Source: Rhabditoides inermis
Taxonomy: Eukaryota; Nematoda; Chromadorea; Rhabditida; Rhabditidae
Direction: 5' to 3'
Length of the DNA stretch: 64,000 nt
NCBI GenBank assembly: GCA_963966185.1
Contig: CAWZYM010000196.1
Coordinates: 431,001-495,000, forward strand
Shown here one piece after another: positions 22,177 through 34,062 of this stretch. The translations under genes and the position numbers were made by a program. Numbering within the stretch: the first letter of the stretch is position 1; every line of letters begins with the position of its first letter. The notes beneath the pieces were generated by a model. It saw only the letters and a program-made list of their open reading frames with translations. It searched no databases and was not told the DNA's origin.

Positions 22177-24217
22177 GCACAGCTTTAAAAAAAACTATGT
22201 CAGATATAACTAGTAAACTTTACAAAACTAATGGCTTCATACAAAACATGACAGTGGATTACGCTGTTAATATTTGGAAACAAGTTCAGGTGAGAAAAAT
22301 ACAGGCAAAGCGACAAAAACATGTTTTGAGGAGCTTGAAAGGCAGTACAAACTCTTTGACACAACACTTGAAAGTATACTGAAACCGTGTGCGCCTATCC
22401 CCGGAGCATCTGATCAATTTTCCGGATATGTAGTTGTCAAGGAATGTCCATCAACTACATACGATTTCGGCATATTAAAAGATCACGGAGGAAGCATAAT
22501 TAATTTCAAGGTTGAACAACAACGTTTTGAATGTATTATGATTGTTACATGACAAAACAGGATCATTTTTAGACCTTGTGGACAGGAGAAAGCGATAAAA
22601 CGAAAATGAGAAATCTCAATGCTTTTGTTGGACTTTTGAATGCTTTGAATCAAACAATCCAAGACCCAGGGACAAATCATCTATTGAAACCAGTTAACGA
22701 CTTATTAAATCGTGCAACGCTCATGGTAAAACTAAATCATATGTTGCTTATGTATGACATACTACTTAGAAAGCGATAAAGGACAAACTTCCGAGACAAT
22801 GTAAATTGTCAACGGTGTATAGAAACATTGTGACAAGAGCGTGTGATCAAATCAAGCCATACTATCTGCTTGTTAATAATCTTTGTGAGTTACATTACTA
22901 AAAAAGAAAACACTCTACTTATGTTAAGGTGTGCTGGCGTTTTCGTTTTGGATAATCGGAGCGGTCTTCGTTTTACTAGCTTATTATCGACATTTGAATC
23001 CAATACTAAGCAAAAAACACAAAAAGAACTGGGTAGATATTTTTATACAAAATGAACAAAATTCGAGTTCTTCAGATTGATTTTAACACCGATAACCACA
23101 TGAAGTTTGTTAACAGTGTTGGGATATATCTCGTAAGACAAAACTTATAAGCCTGTTTTGTCATTAAATGTTTAGGATTGCTTAGCGGTTGATCCGAGAG
23201 CCATTTATGAATCATTTGTGAATGGCAAAACAGAATCGGGAAGTTCAGTTCATCCAACATACGATTCAAAAATGAGTGACGTGAAGTCGAATGAGTCAAA
23301 ATTGTCCAAGATAAGCGACGTGAATTCAAAGGAATCAAAAGTATCCATGTCGAAAACAAGCGATGCTAAGTCGAATGAGTCAAAGCTGTCCATTTTGGAT
23401 CAAGTGAAGACAAAATCACAAATGAGGTTTCGTTGTCACCGAATTCCATTATATAATTATCTCTTTCAGCGATGTTGGAATTGATTTCGTGAACGAAACA
23501 ATGGTTGATTTGGGATGGTGCAACAACAAAAGGTTTAATGGCAATTGGGTGATTCCAACGGGAAACGCTCAAAAGTGAGTGTCTTGTTCTGGCTGATCGC
23601 TAGTTTTCCCAGGTACATCCTGACCGAATCTCCGTCTGCTGACACTGCAGTTGACTTCTGGCATGTTGTCTTCCGATACAAATGCAAAGCCATCGTTATG
23701 CTCAATGAATTCATGCAAAAGGATAAGACAACTAACATGTTTTTCGAATACTGGAACAATAAAACGCCGCAGATGTTCCAGAACGATTACGTTACATATA
23801 CGGTTCGAGTATAATTTGTTCGTTGTAGATCTGACATGTTCTAGGTGAAATGTATCGCTGTATCCCCACCAATTATCGGAAACGTAAAACGCTACACTTT
23901 CTCCATCTTCAAGTATGATAATAACAGTTAATTTACCTCAGTTTGAATGTATTTCAGTGGATTGGGATACCATGAGGTTGAATTGCTGCACTACACTGGC
24001 TGGGAAGATTGTCTCGCCCCGATGGACCCGAAAGAGCTCGCGAAACTGATGTTGTTTCTATATGAAGACGTCGGAACGCCGCAGCAACCAGTGATTGTCC
24101 ACTGCGCTGATGGAATCAGCAAGAGCGCCGCTTTTGTCGGTAGGGTGGAAGACATTTCTTTATTTTCAACTATTCAGGCATTGATGTGCTGACATCAATT
24201 GTGGAGACCGATCCTTA
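22177..24217 (+). repeat. Direct repeat unit B, 2041 bp
   Basis: Second copy of 17001-19041, downstream of the RTE element. Unlike unit A, it continues past 24217 into the rest of the phosphatase gene. Confidence 0.97.
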
Positions 24218-24448
24218 TCCCGACTTATTGGAGCTACTTCACGTACGTTGCTAGTTGCTAGTCAAATTGATTATATTTCAGACTATGCGACGTTATCGAG
24301 CAAAGAGTTTCACGGATAAGTGGCAGTACTACTTTACATACATGTGCTTTTTCCAGTTCCATTTCCAGGTACATAGAAACAACTCACCGGAATGACAAAC
24401 ATGTTCATATTCAAGAATGCGACATATGGCCGATACTCGAAGGTGTAA
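22177..24448 (+). CDS. Receptor-phosphatase 3' part, copy B (5'-truncated)
   Basis: This repeats the last receptor exons and the phosphatase exons of copy A (phosphatase exons 23176-23426, 23470-23574, 23613-23802, 23845-23912, 23958-24139). It then completes the domain with 24178-24242 and 24282-24368. The final exons read IDVLTSIVETDPYPDLLELL and MRRYRAKSFTDKWQYYF, the normal end of a PTP domain including the Q-loop glutamine. Catalytic Cys and the Asp of WED are present; the P-loop Arg is Lys. Splicing at CAG/GTACAT to the acceptor at 24415 gives a short tail and a stop at 24446. Splicing instead to an AG at 24485 would stay in frame with the kinase. The N-terminal receptor exons exist only in copy A, so a full protein needs splicing from copy A across the RTE or an allele without the duplication. 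Confidence 0.65.
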
Positions 24449-26289
24449 CTATCTCATAGAAAGGACGGATACATATGTGAATAAGCTGAAGGCAGCGACG
24501 ACCGCCGAAGACTATTCTGCGATTGAAGAGAAAATGAAGAAAGTACGGGCGAGCTACAAGAAGTTTTCCCGAGAGAAAAAGAAAGAAAGAAAGACCGACA
24601 CGTCTTCGAAGAAAGACCGGGTAAGTATTATCACCATATAGTGTTTGTCTTTCTATTTTGCACAAAATAGTAATAAAAGGTGACAGGTCAGATGCGCGAG
24701 AAAAAGAACAGTGTTCAACGTTGTTTCCAGAAGTTGACTGGCACGCGTCTCAGAGGTTGCAATAACTCGTATTTGTTGGGAAAGTTGCTTGGCTCGGGTA
24801 CTTATGGACAAGTCTACGAAGCGAGGTGCACTGAAAATGGAAAGAACAAACATTACGCAATGAAAACCGAGAAGCGTGGTATTCCAGCCGCTTCCATCAA
24901 CGTCTGAGTCTACAAAATAATTCATAAAGTAGGTGCATTTAGAATGAGATACTAATTCTGAGCACTATCACCGCTAACCCTTTTGAAAAGAGAGACCAGA
25001 TCATCGAATTCATTGACAAAGGTGTTGTATCCACCTAAGATAAATTATAAAGGATCATCAAAATTAGGACACGCTGCGAGCTTCACTTTCATGGTCATAA
25101 CTCTAGTCGGATGTTCGCTCACTACGATTCAGAAATGCGCCGTCAAACTCAAGTATGTTCATGATTTTTCCCGTTTACATTGAAAATTTGAATTGTTGTA
25201 GCATGTTTTCCGCAATGTATCTATCTATCCAATCGTTCAATGCTATTCACCAGCTGCATTCCTGCGGATTCATTCATCGGTTGGTGTGAGAAACATTGCA
25301 AGTAACGAAGTAACCCTTCACCTAAAAATGACATTTCTTTCTAAACTATTCAAAATTGACGTGGCCATCATTTAGAGACCTTAAACCTGGAAATTTCGCG
25401 ATCGGAGGGAGTAGAGAAACGGTTGTGTACGTCCTTGATTTTGGAATGGCCTGCCGATGTGTAAACGATAAAGGAAAACACATCACGCGGAAAGGAACTG
25501 TTGATGGATTCATCGGAACCTTGCGGTACGTAACAAATAGTTTCAAGTGCACATTTCAACGAGCAGACATTCAATTTAAGGTTTTTTTGTGGATAATGTT
25601 TTTAATGGTTCATAATTATGGATAATGATGGGTATCAATAATAATCTTTCCTTCAGATATGCGTCGCGCGCTGCCCACGAAATGAACGAGCAAAACGCCT
25701 GCGACGACCTCGAATCCTGGCTGTACATGAGCGTTGAGGTACATGTACTTGAACTTTGTTCTAGAAACCGGACGCCGTTTCGTTTTAGATGTTCCGACCA
25801 CTTGAATGGAAAGGTGTCCTTGACAAGGAATTTGTTTACAGCGCTAAGGCAGATCTGATAGAAGGAAAAAGTTAGTATAGAAACACTTGTTTCTATTTGT
25901 CATTGAATCATTCAAGATTGGAACGCTATGGAGCAAGATGGCCTTCCAGCTGCTTTCAAAACAATCATCAAAATGATTGGCGAAATGAAGTCAAATCGCA
26001 AACCGGACTACCATACAATTATGCGAGCGATGATGGGAACAGAGATCAAATATCATGTCAGTATCTTTGCTAGATCAATTGTAACCTATACTAACTGATC
26101 CTTTCAGCTTGATCTCGAATGGATGATGAACGCAGAACTCTACGACAGGAAGCAGTATGAGGTGAGAAGTTTTACAGCTCACACACGATATATCTGAGTA
26201 TCATGTTTATTTTTCAGGCAGAGACGACTCGAGCGACATCCAGGGACAACAAGGCTATGCTCCGCAGTCTCGAAATGAGGAAACAGTGA
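24417..26289 (+). CDS. CK1-family protein kinase (nematode TTBK/CK1-like)
   Basis: Eleven exons join in phase: 24417-24620, 24680-24901, 24943-25021, 25068-25152, 25202-25279, 25376-25525, 25657-25738, 25789-25870, 25917-26056, 26108-26161 and 26218-26289, giving 415 residues. A lysine-rich, probably helical N-terminal extension of about 100 residues precedes the kinase domain. The glycine loop is GSGTYGQV, the ATP lysine is in YAMKTE, the catalytic loop is HRDLKPGNF, DFG is intact in VLDFGMACR, and LRYASRAAH and DDLESWLYM are typical CK1-group segments. All catalytic residues are present, so an active Ser/Thr kinase is expected. The start ATG lies one base after a splice-acceptor-like TTCAAG at 24415, compatible with trans-splicing. 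Alternatively this is the C-terminal half of a phosphatase-kinase fusion. Introns are 41-131 nt. Confidence 0.85.
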
Positions 26290-27367
26290 CTTATTAACTG
26301 AATTATACTCATCACTCTCCCCTTAAACTTATTTCTTAATGATGTTTATCTTACACTTTTGACCAGTCAATGTACAAAGTATCTTTTTACATCTTTTTTA
26401 AATTACTTTTTTTAAATTTTAAATTTTTAAATTACATTTGAAGTCGTGAATCATGATGTAGCATGTATGCAAAATAAAAACGTCGTTTTCTTATAAAATG
26501 TTCTTAAACATGATTTATTTACACATGAACTGTATAGTGGGTCCCCCGTTTTGAAGGTTTTGGCCAAAGCCGAAGAAATGACACAGACAAATGAGAAAGT
26601 AATGTAAATGCGCCTCATTCCAACAGTACCATGTCCAGTACTATATCGTCAATTCTGCCGTTTTTTTCTCACACTCATTGACAATCTTTCGGGAAAAAAG
26701 TACCACCAACATTATGAAATATAGAATACAACCTAGAATGTAGAGATGATTTCGCAATCGCATGCCCTCGTGGTGGTGCAAACAAGAAAGTGCGAACCCG
26801 GCGTGTCTCACATGCTGGCGCCGTTTGGAGTAAACATATATGGCGCTGCCACAGACGGACAGCCGGACAGGCCGTTTTCTATATAACACTCTCCCTGTAT
26901 CCCCCAGTATTACGTTACAACTGTGCTATTAACTTACATACATGATGACTTTTGCTTATATTTAATTATGTGTTTCTGCTCCTTACCATTGCCAATCCGT
27001 TACGTGCATATCAATAAACTTATTTGATTTTACTTCGTCTGAATATGCTGAAAAGTGAACCAAGTGTTTTTTGAAGTTTTTTCCATAACCTCACTTCAAC
27101 AAATTCATAAGATAACTCCATAACTTCACTGAACTCGAACAAGACATGTTGATACTTCTTTTGATCTTTTGAAAACGTTTTCTCACTTTCTCAATCTTTT
27201 CGTCTAATTTATTATTAAACATTTATCACAAAAAAAAACTCTATCACGATCAACTTACAAACGCGTAAAAGTGTACAAGAATAGTGCAAAGTGAAACGTG
27301 GCAATAGGCAATCTGAACAAAATGTGTGTGACGTCATCGTATGACGTCATCAGATGACGACACTCAC
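26290..27367. other. Intergenic: 3' ends of kinase and fbp-1 genes
   Basis: Convergent 3' region. A polyadenylation signal AATAAA for the kinase lies at 26472-26477 (in GCAAAATAAAAACG). On the minus strand an AATAAA at 27213-27208 lies about 155 nt after the fbp-1 stop. Bases 26630-26900 are more GC-rich and repeat-like, but I see no gene in them. Confidence 0.6.
26472..26477 (+). terminator. Polyadenylation signal of the kinase gene
   Basis: AATAAA 183 nt after the kinase stop codon, in an AT-rich stretch. Confidence 0.6.
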
Positions 27368-29774
27368 TCAGTGGTCGAGCTTGTTGATATAGTCAAGACA
27401 CTCCTCCACGTCCTCCTTCGAGCCCAGAATGATGGGCGCGCGCTGGTGGATCGCCGTCGGCTGAATGTACAGTAATCCTCGCGATGAGCAAGTACAGTAA
27501 CCCTCACAAAACACAAGTACAGTAACACTCCGAGTAACACAAGTACAGTAACCCGTTATGCAACCATTCAACAACAACTACTACCCGTTCATTGCCCTAG
27601 TTCACCCGTTCATTGCCCTAGTTCCGACATACAGTATCCCTTGACCAACCTACAGTATCTCTTTCCGACGTACAGTATCCCTTCCCTAACCTACAGTACC
27701 CCTGCTACCGTACCTGCAGATCGAGGACGCGCTCCCGGCCGGTGCTGGCCATGCCACCCGCCTGCTCGAGAATGTACGCCATCGGGTTGCACTCGTAGAG
27801 GAGGCGCAGCTGAAACGGGGAGGGAAATCTCTCTCTCTCTCTCTTTCCTTTCTCTCTCTCTCTCTGTCTCTCTCTTTCTCTTTCCCACTGCCTATAACAC
27901 CATCTCTCTGTCCACACCAAGGGTTCGACAGGGTCCACCGGTTCACCCACTTTTCCGTAGGGTGGAAAAGCGGGTCTCTCCATCTCTATCTATCCCAACA
28001 CTCTACATCCCTCCCTCTCTCTCTACCCCACTACCTCTCCTACTCATCCTCTTCTTCTTTCTCCCAGTCCTCCCTCTCTCTCTTCTCCAGCATAGTAAAG
28101 GAAGGAAGGGACCCCGCCGCCGACCTTTCCATTGGGCGCGCTGGCAGTGGGCGGGTAGAGGAAGATGCCGCCGTTGAGCAGCGTGCGATGCACGTCCGCC
28201 ACCATCGAGCCCACGTAGCGCTGACCGTACACCTGCAAGAATTTCTTCGTCTTTTCAATTTAACAACGCTCAAAGTCTTTTGAGTCACAGAGATATGACC
28301 TACACACGTTATTACAACACGTATTGGTAGTCATTAGGTTGTCGTGACACTCTCCACCTAATAAAGCTATCCCTAACGTGACATATAGATTGTTGGCTCA
28401 ACTGTGCTTGGACAGAAATCGAGAAGGAGATTGTTCGACCGATTCAATTATTGTAATCGTGAAGCATATCCAATGTGTGCGTATTATCAGTTCCCTTTCA
28501 CCCTCCCCTTCACCGCTCAACATGTGCACAACTCCCCGTACCTTCTTGCCCGCCTCGGGCTCCTTGCGGGTGCGCACATACTCGGCGATGCCCTGAAACG
28601 ACATGGAATGACAGACAGACAGACAGACAGATATCCAAATCAGTATCAAATCAGATATTGTCTTCAAAATGCCTTCCAAACAATCTGTTTGCTCTCCCAA
28701 CAGGACAGCAACAATAGTCAGGACAGGACAAACGGCCATACCGACAGACAGACACGGGACAGGACAGACACACAGACACACCTTGCTCCACGTCTTGGCG
28801 TATCCCTCGTTGAGCGAGTAGGTGGAGCCGCGCGGCTTGCAGCGCATGTTCGGGTGGGTGAGGATGAACTCGCCGATAGACTGAAAACCACACATATACG
28901 GCACACCGAGTACGGTAATCTAGTCAATCAATCAATCAATCGTTTATCCGGAATCGTTATATCTGAATATGACAACACAATCATAATGATATGAAACATA
29001 CAGTAGTGCCTAGGATGCTAGATACATAATAGGCTAACGCCGGGGAAAGACAGGAAGGCTGGCGAGGTTAGTGGCGGGAAGACGATACTTGATCGATAAT
29101 CATTCCTGGACCATTAGAGTACCATTCTTGACGTGAAGAGCTCCGGGGTTTCCTTTGCTTCCATGCCAGTTAGTATCTCCTCGCGCCATAGCTGCTTTCA
29201 CGTGAGGGTACTTCCCGCCGCCTCACTGGTTACTCGGGAAGGATTCTTGTCGATGACCGAACATTCGGCGGCGGCGGGGCAAAAATGAGGACCCGACCGC
29301 ACGCCGCGGGGAAAAGAAGAAGAATCTAGTAATACAAGGAAGTCTAGTAATACAAGGAAGTCTAGTAATCTAGTAATACAAGGAAGTCCGCTACAAGATT
29401 GTTGTTTCTCTTTACTTTTTTACCGTCGCTGATCCCTCTACCGTACTACTGTATTCCTCTATCCTCTACCCCAATTCCGTAGTACCATAACCCTCCACCA
29501 TACTATCATATTTCCTTGCAGTACTACCGTACCGTACCCGGCCACCGCACTACCGTATCCCTCTACCGTACCGGGTCGAGGGTGAATCCGTTCACGCCGT
29601 TGCCGGTAGACAGCACCACCATAGTGGCCGAGCCGTAGAGGGCATAGCTGAAGAGAGGGATCTCTCTCTCTCTCTCACTGCCTCTCTGCTTCTCTCTCCC
29701 TCTCTCTCACTCTCCCCTCTCTCTCCCTCGCTCTCCCTCCCTCTCCCTCTCCCTCTCTCTCTCCCTCTCTCTCC

Positions 29775-29820
<46 letters not shown>

Positions 29821-32800
29821 CCTCCCTCCCTCCCCACTCACCCCGCAGCCACCATCTCTTTTCCAGGCCGCAGCACATCCGACAGCTCGGGCGCGCCAGC
29901 AGACTGCTTCTTGTAGATACCTGCAAGTTCATGCTGTAAATTGGAAAGAGCATGTCGAGGCAAAATCGCCACTCAAATTATTGCAATTTCTCCATCTTCT
30001 GCTGCCGCGAGGGAGTCAGTCCGAATTCTCTTCTTCTCTCGACTGGTAACCACATACCACACTCTTTCCATCACTAGATACATTTTCCTAGTCTGACTAT
30101 ACCATAGGTCCCCCTACAGTAATCTTCGCAGTACTCATTGAAGATGCAAATGTAGTCTACGAGTAGTCTACGATACTCACAAGAGTCGGAGATATGTATC
30201 CGGATTCGTGGTATCCGAATATGTTCGCAGCACTCACCGAAGATGGTTCCGATCGAGACGAGGCAGTCAATGTTGCTCGATCCATCGAGCGGGTCAAACG
30301 TGACAATGTAGTTGCCGCGCTTCGCCTCCGGCACCTGCAAGAGATAAAGTGTGAGCTCCGCCCATTCTCGCCCCGCCCACTCCAACAACATCCGCATATT
30401 CTGAACTCTTTTCAAGATCATTCCGATCCGATCGCATTGGAAAAAAACCGAATAGCAAGAACCACTACACAAAGATCTTCATCATCTCTCTCGTTCTCAC
30501 AAATCGCATAGTCAAAGCACATCCGCCCTCTGAAGAAAAGATCAAAACGCGTGCAGTTTTGCACGCAGTTTGCTCTCACCCAATCACCCACTCACACTCT
30601 CTCTCTCTCCTCCAAAGAAATCGCATAGTGAAACGGGAAATGAACGCATAAATGACCATCGCGCAGCCTTTCGTCTCTCGCTCGTCATCACACTTCACCA
30701 GTCACCACACAACAATCAGCCAATGTCACTTTTCCGGATCTCCGTTCACCTAGCACTGTTATGCCTAGTGACTGCTTGCTTTCGCACACACCCGGGTGGA
30801 CTCGGACCGTTCGTCACTCGTAGGTTTACGTTTCAATGTCTCTATTCGTGTATCCATTTCCAGCCCGCCCAGACCCGCCAATCACCGTCAAACCAGTAAC
30901 ACCCCGTGAGACCTCTTGTTCATTTTCTATAAAGAAACCACTTTTCAATGAAATTTGAAAGGTGTATCACCCAAACCCAAATACTGTCTAGAACCCGCAA
31001 CACCCAAGCCGCCGGTAAAATCGTGTCTCTCCTGCAAGCGCGAGGACATCAAAATACGGACAGCAGCCGGTGCCATTCCATTCGCATCGGACATCATTGA
31101 GGTAATAGCGGTCAGTCGAAACACACATTGGTCGTGTTTCGGAAGTGTTTTGTAGTTACGAGATCTTGGTTTAACCTTTCCAGGAAAAGTTTGGGTGTCT
31201 CGAGCGCACATTCGTCTGTCAGCCCGCCGATCCGACAGCGACGCCAGTCACTAAGGTATACACAATCCATTTGTCAAGACTGTACGTCTGTACGTAAGGA
31301 TTCAGTCTACAGTATACCTACAAGTATGAAGTTATAATCTACAGTGATAATGATCTACAGTTATATATAGTTGGTATTACATCAAACTCACGTCCAGAGC
31401 CGTCAAGATCCTATGCCACGATAGTCGTTCAGATCCTTCTCCACAATAACAATATAAATAGTCCAATAACAGTAACACTTTATCGCATCCTCGAATAACG
31501 CGGCGGTCACACACGACCTGTCTCCGCGGACCACTAGTGTAGAAGTGATCTATCCCTTCTCTCCTATCTCGATATCCCATACCCATAATCTAGCATCTAC
31601 CGTACCAATCGGGACACCATTTACAGTTCTGTATACAGTATTCCGTTTACAGTTCTACACCGGCACCGGCAGTAGCTGGGGCTACACCAACAACGACTTC
31701 GTGGCGAGTTTCTAGGCGTCTTAGTATCGTTGTACTACCACAATCACGAAATTCTTCCACATACCACTAACACGGTCTACGGTCTACGGAGCTCGCCTGG
31801 CAGCAACACATAGCTATGCAATTCCTACTCGAGTTGATCATTGCAATGAAGTAGCTGTATCGAACGAACCTCAAAATCCCTTGCGAAAAAAAAACGCTTG
31901 CAAGTCTAAACTCGAGAGGCTGACGCTCAATTACCTAGGGTGGGAGCGGATGTAGGTGTGGGAAAATAGGAAGGAGGACGCTGAATCGTTGTGTCTCTGT
32001 CTCATCTGATCGTTTCCATTGCAGGGCAATCCGATCCAGCTGCATTGCACGGCGCAGGGTCGGTGGCGAGACGAGTGGCACAAGAGCAGCGTGCCAGAGT
32101 TCCCCGCACAGGCCAGCTGCACCGCGTCATAGGTGGAGCCGATGATAACATGGTCTATTCTACATGGTAGGACCAGACCATACCATGCGATACAACCACA
32201 CACTTCTATTGCATATGAAACTTTCGTGGATACGACTGCATAAAGAATTCTATTTACAGCCAATAACACATGTTGTCCGATGTAGCATCTGAGTCGTGCA
32301 CCACTGTGAACTATATTCAACTGAGATTCTCTTGACTTTTACAGCATGAATTTTGATCAAGCATTACTGTAGCAACCAAAACTGCACCACCATACCATGG
32401 TGAAAAGTATGTCATACCATTTCCCCCATCAACGCCGAGAATTCATCACGCATCGCATCGCCTCGCCCTCGTTCGCTCATAGATCATCGTTTTCACTTTT
32501 CAACACGCTCTGCCCCTCCCTCCTTGCTCCACCACGCCCCGCCCCCGCTCGCCCCGCCCCCACCTCGATGAGCTCGTCGTTCTCCTCCGAGACGAGCATG
32601 CAGGTGGTGTACGACGATTTGAGCATGTTGATCATCAGCTCGTTCGACAGCACGTCCAGCTTTTTCACCTGCAAAAAAGAGACGAGTGATTATCGATCGA
32701 TCATCGATTGTCTAACCAACAATCGTCAAACCAACTCCTGCAGTCGCAGTATTGTCTTTGATTAGTGGGTGATCGTCATCTTCTATCCATTGTCTCAACT

Positions 32801-33553
32801 ACTCTTCAACCAACTACTCGTATGCGTGAAACGTATTGCATGAAACTGAAACGTATTGCTTGAAACTGAAACGTATTGCTTGAAACAAAAAAATATTTAC
32901 CTCCTCGCCCTGCACGTTAGTCGAGCCGGCGATTCCATACCTACAACATACAGGCAACTTAGACGAAGACCGACGCATGGGGTACTGGGTACACATTCTC
33001 CGAAATATTTTAAATTTTCCAATTTTCAAAAGATACAAGCTCACATCGTGCCATGGTACAACGATAAAAATGAATGAGTGCGCTTTGAGCTAATGCGTTC
33101 ACTTTATCTCAAGTGAACACGCACTGTTCGTTCTACTGTCACATCCTTTTCCCTATCCCTCACCCTTTCTACTCACAGCTCGCCACTAGCTGGCTGCCCG
33201 TCACTGCCGTCTCTAGTGCGCGCACTTGCACATATGTACACTACATGGATCATCTTCCACTACTCGTTCTCCCCTCCCTATCCCTCCCCCCCCCCTCCCC
33301 ACTCACAGCTTGGCCAATCCCGCCTTCTGCGTCGCCGACGAGATGGCCTTGACAGCCACCAGGAGGGACGTCATCAGGTTGGTGAAGTCGCCAGAGGCCT
33401 GGAGGGGGAATGTCTATCTTATTCTCTCTCTCTCTCTCTCTCCCACTCTCTCTCTCTCTCTCCCACTCTCTTTCCCTCCCCTCCCCCTCTCTCCCACTCT
33501 CTTTCCCTCCCCTCTCCCTCTCTCCCACTCTCTTTCCCTCCCCTCTTTCTCTC

Positions 33554-33588
<35 letters not shown>

Positions 33589-33690
33589 CCCACTCACATC
33601 CGGGTAGTTCTTCTGCTCGGCGAGTACGAACCGCTGCAGGGTCATCGAGTCAGTCTCGATGCCAAACTGCTTCGTGTCCTGCTCAGCCAT
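27368..33690 (-). CDS. fbp-1: Fructose-1,6-bisphosphatase
   Basis: This enzyme hydrolyses fructose-1,6-bisphosphate to fructose-6-phosphate, the committed cytosolic step of gluconeogenesis. Twelve exons join in phase to 342 residues: 33690-33598, 33398-33307, 32940-32901, 32668-32564, 30334-30238, 29920-29842, 29647-29572, 28880-28782, 28592-28542, 28232-28125, 27809-27714 and 27460-27368. Landmarks in order are [23 protein letters not shown], the metal-binding VSEEND, the signature [18 protein letters not shown]-like [15 protein letters not shown], the substrate-site [20 protein letters not shown], and C-terminal LEQAGGMAS. Length equals the family norm and all catalytic acids are present. 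The 2.2-kb fourth intron contains an antisense gene (30723-31715). Several introns hold CT microsatellites and TACAGTA/TACCGTA-rich repeats. The start follows a TTTACAG acceptor by one base, suggesting trans-splicing. Confidence 0.97.
27450..27715. repeat. TACAGTA-rich intronic repeat
   Basis: The motif TACAGTA or ACAGTAACC occurs about eight times at irregular spacing in the last fbp-1 intron. Related TACCGTA/TACAGTA clusters lie at 29440-29575, 31260-31330, 44550-44585 and 62210-62390. Confidence 0.7.
29325..29390. repeat. Short tandem repeat TAATACAAGGAAGTCTAG
   Basis: Three or more direct copies in an fbp-1 intron, next to a GC-rich stretch (29040-29310) of unknown origin. Confidence 0.8.
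29665..29830. repeat. CT-rich microsatellite in fbp-1 intron
   Basis: An interrupted (CT)n/(CCCT)n tract between the exons at 29572 and 29842. Confidence 0.9.
30723..31715 (+). CDS. Small secreted C6-like cysteine-rich protein, nested in fbp-1 intron
   Basis: Five exons on the plus strand join in phase to 137 residues: 30723-30819, 30864-30905, 30962-31101, 31184-31255 and 31653-31715. The protein begins with a signal peptide ([19 protein letters not shown]). A proline-rich linker follows ([22 protein letters not shown]), then a domain with [32 protein letters not shown] and a C-terminal [11 protein letters not shown]. The spacing of cysteines and the C-x2-C ... GC ... T-x2-C pattern resembles the nematode C6/DUF281 family of secreted proteins; that assignment is from memory of the pattern, not a search. 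The gene lies wholly within the fourth intron of fbp-1 and is transcribed from the opposite strand. The last intron (397 nt) carries further TACAGTA repeats. Confidence 0.72.
33420..33590. repeat. CT-rich microsatellite in first fbp-1 intron
   Basis: An interrupted (CT)n tract with repeated CCCACTCTCTTTCCCTCCCC units, between the exons at 33307 and 33598. Confidence 0.9.
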
Positions 33691-33691
33691 C

Positions 33692-33698
33692 CTGTAAA
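33692..33698 (-). promoter_or_regulatory. Probable spliced-leader acceptor of fbp-1
   Basis: On the minus strand TTTACAG ends one base before the fbp-1 ATG. With no upstream exon evident, this is the usual picture of a nematode SL1 trans-splice site; a 5'-UTR intron is the alternative. Confidence 0.5.
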
Positions 33699-33997
33699 GC
33701 AATCGATAATCAATCGATAAACCAATAACCAATAACATCGCGCGCAATATTTGGTTATTGTAGGGTCTCCCCAAATACGCTGTACCAATCATTCGAGAAA
33801 TCCACAACATCGGATGCAACAAAACTTATCTCGATAAATCGATAATTCATATCATAAACAACCGTGCAACAATATCCAACGGTGCATTGATAGACAGGGC
33901 CTATCACACTTATCGCTGACAGTCAAAACAAAGCCATTGAAACGAAGGCACAGTGTCCGACAGGAGAGATAGAGCAAGAACGTGATGAGAGAGAGAA

Positions 33998-34062
<65 letters not shown>

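Noticed and set aside
17001..24217. Ordinary target-site duplication of the RTE element
   Set aside because: Target-site duplications of non-LTR elements are at most tens to a few hundred bases; 2041 bp needs another mechanism or an assembly explanation.
24905..24907. TGA in the kinase between the ATP-lysine segment and helix C
   Set aside because: A 41-nt intron (24902-24942) removes it in phase; the alternative, a 14-nt intron after the TGA, is impossibly short.
33250..33822. A 190-codon minus-strand frame covering the first fbp-1 exons
   Set aside because: The true first exon forms its start, but the middle is a translated GA microsatellite in the intron. The spliced model matches the FBPase family exactly.
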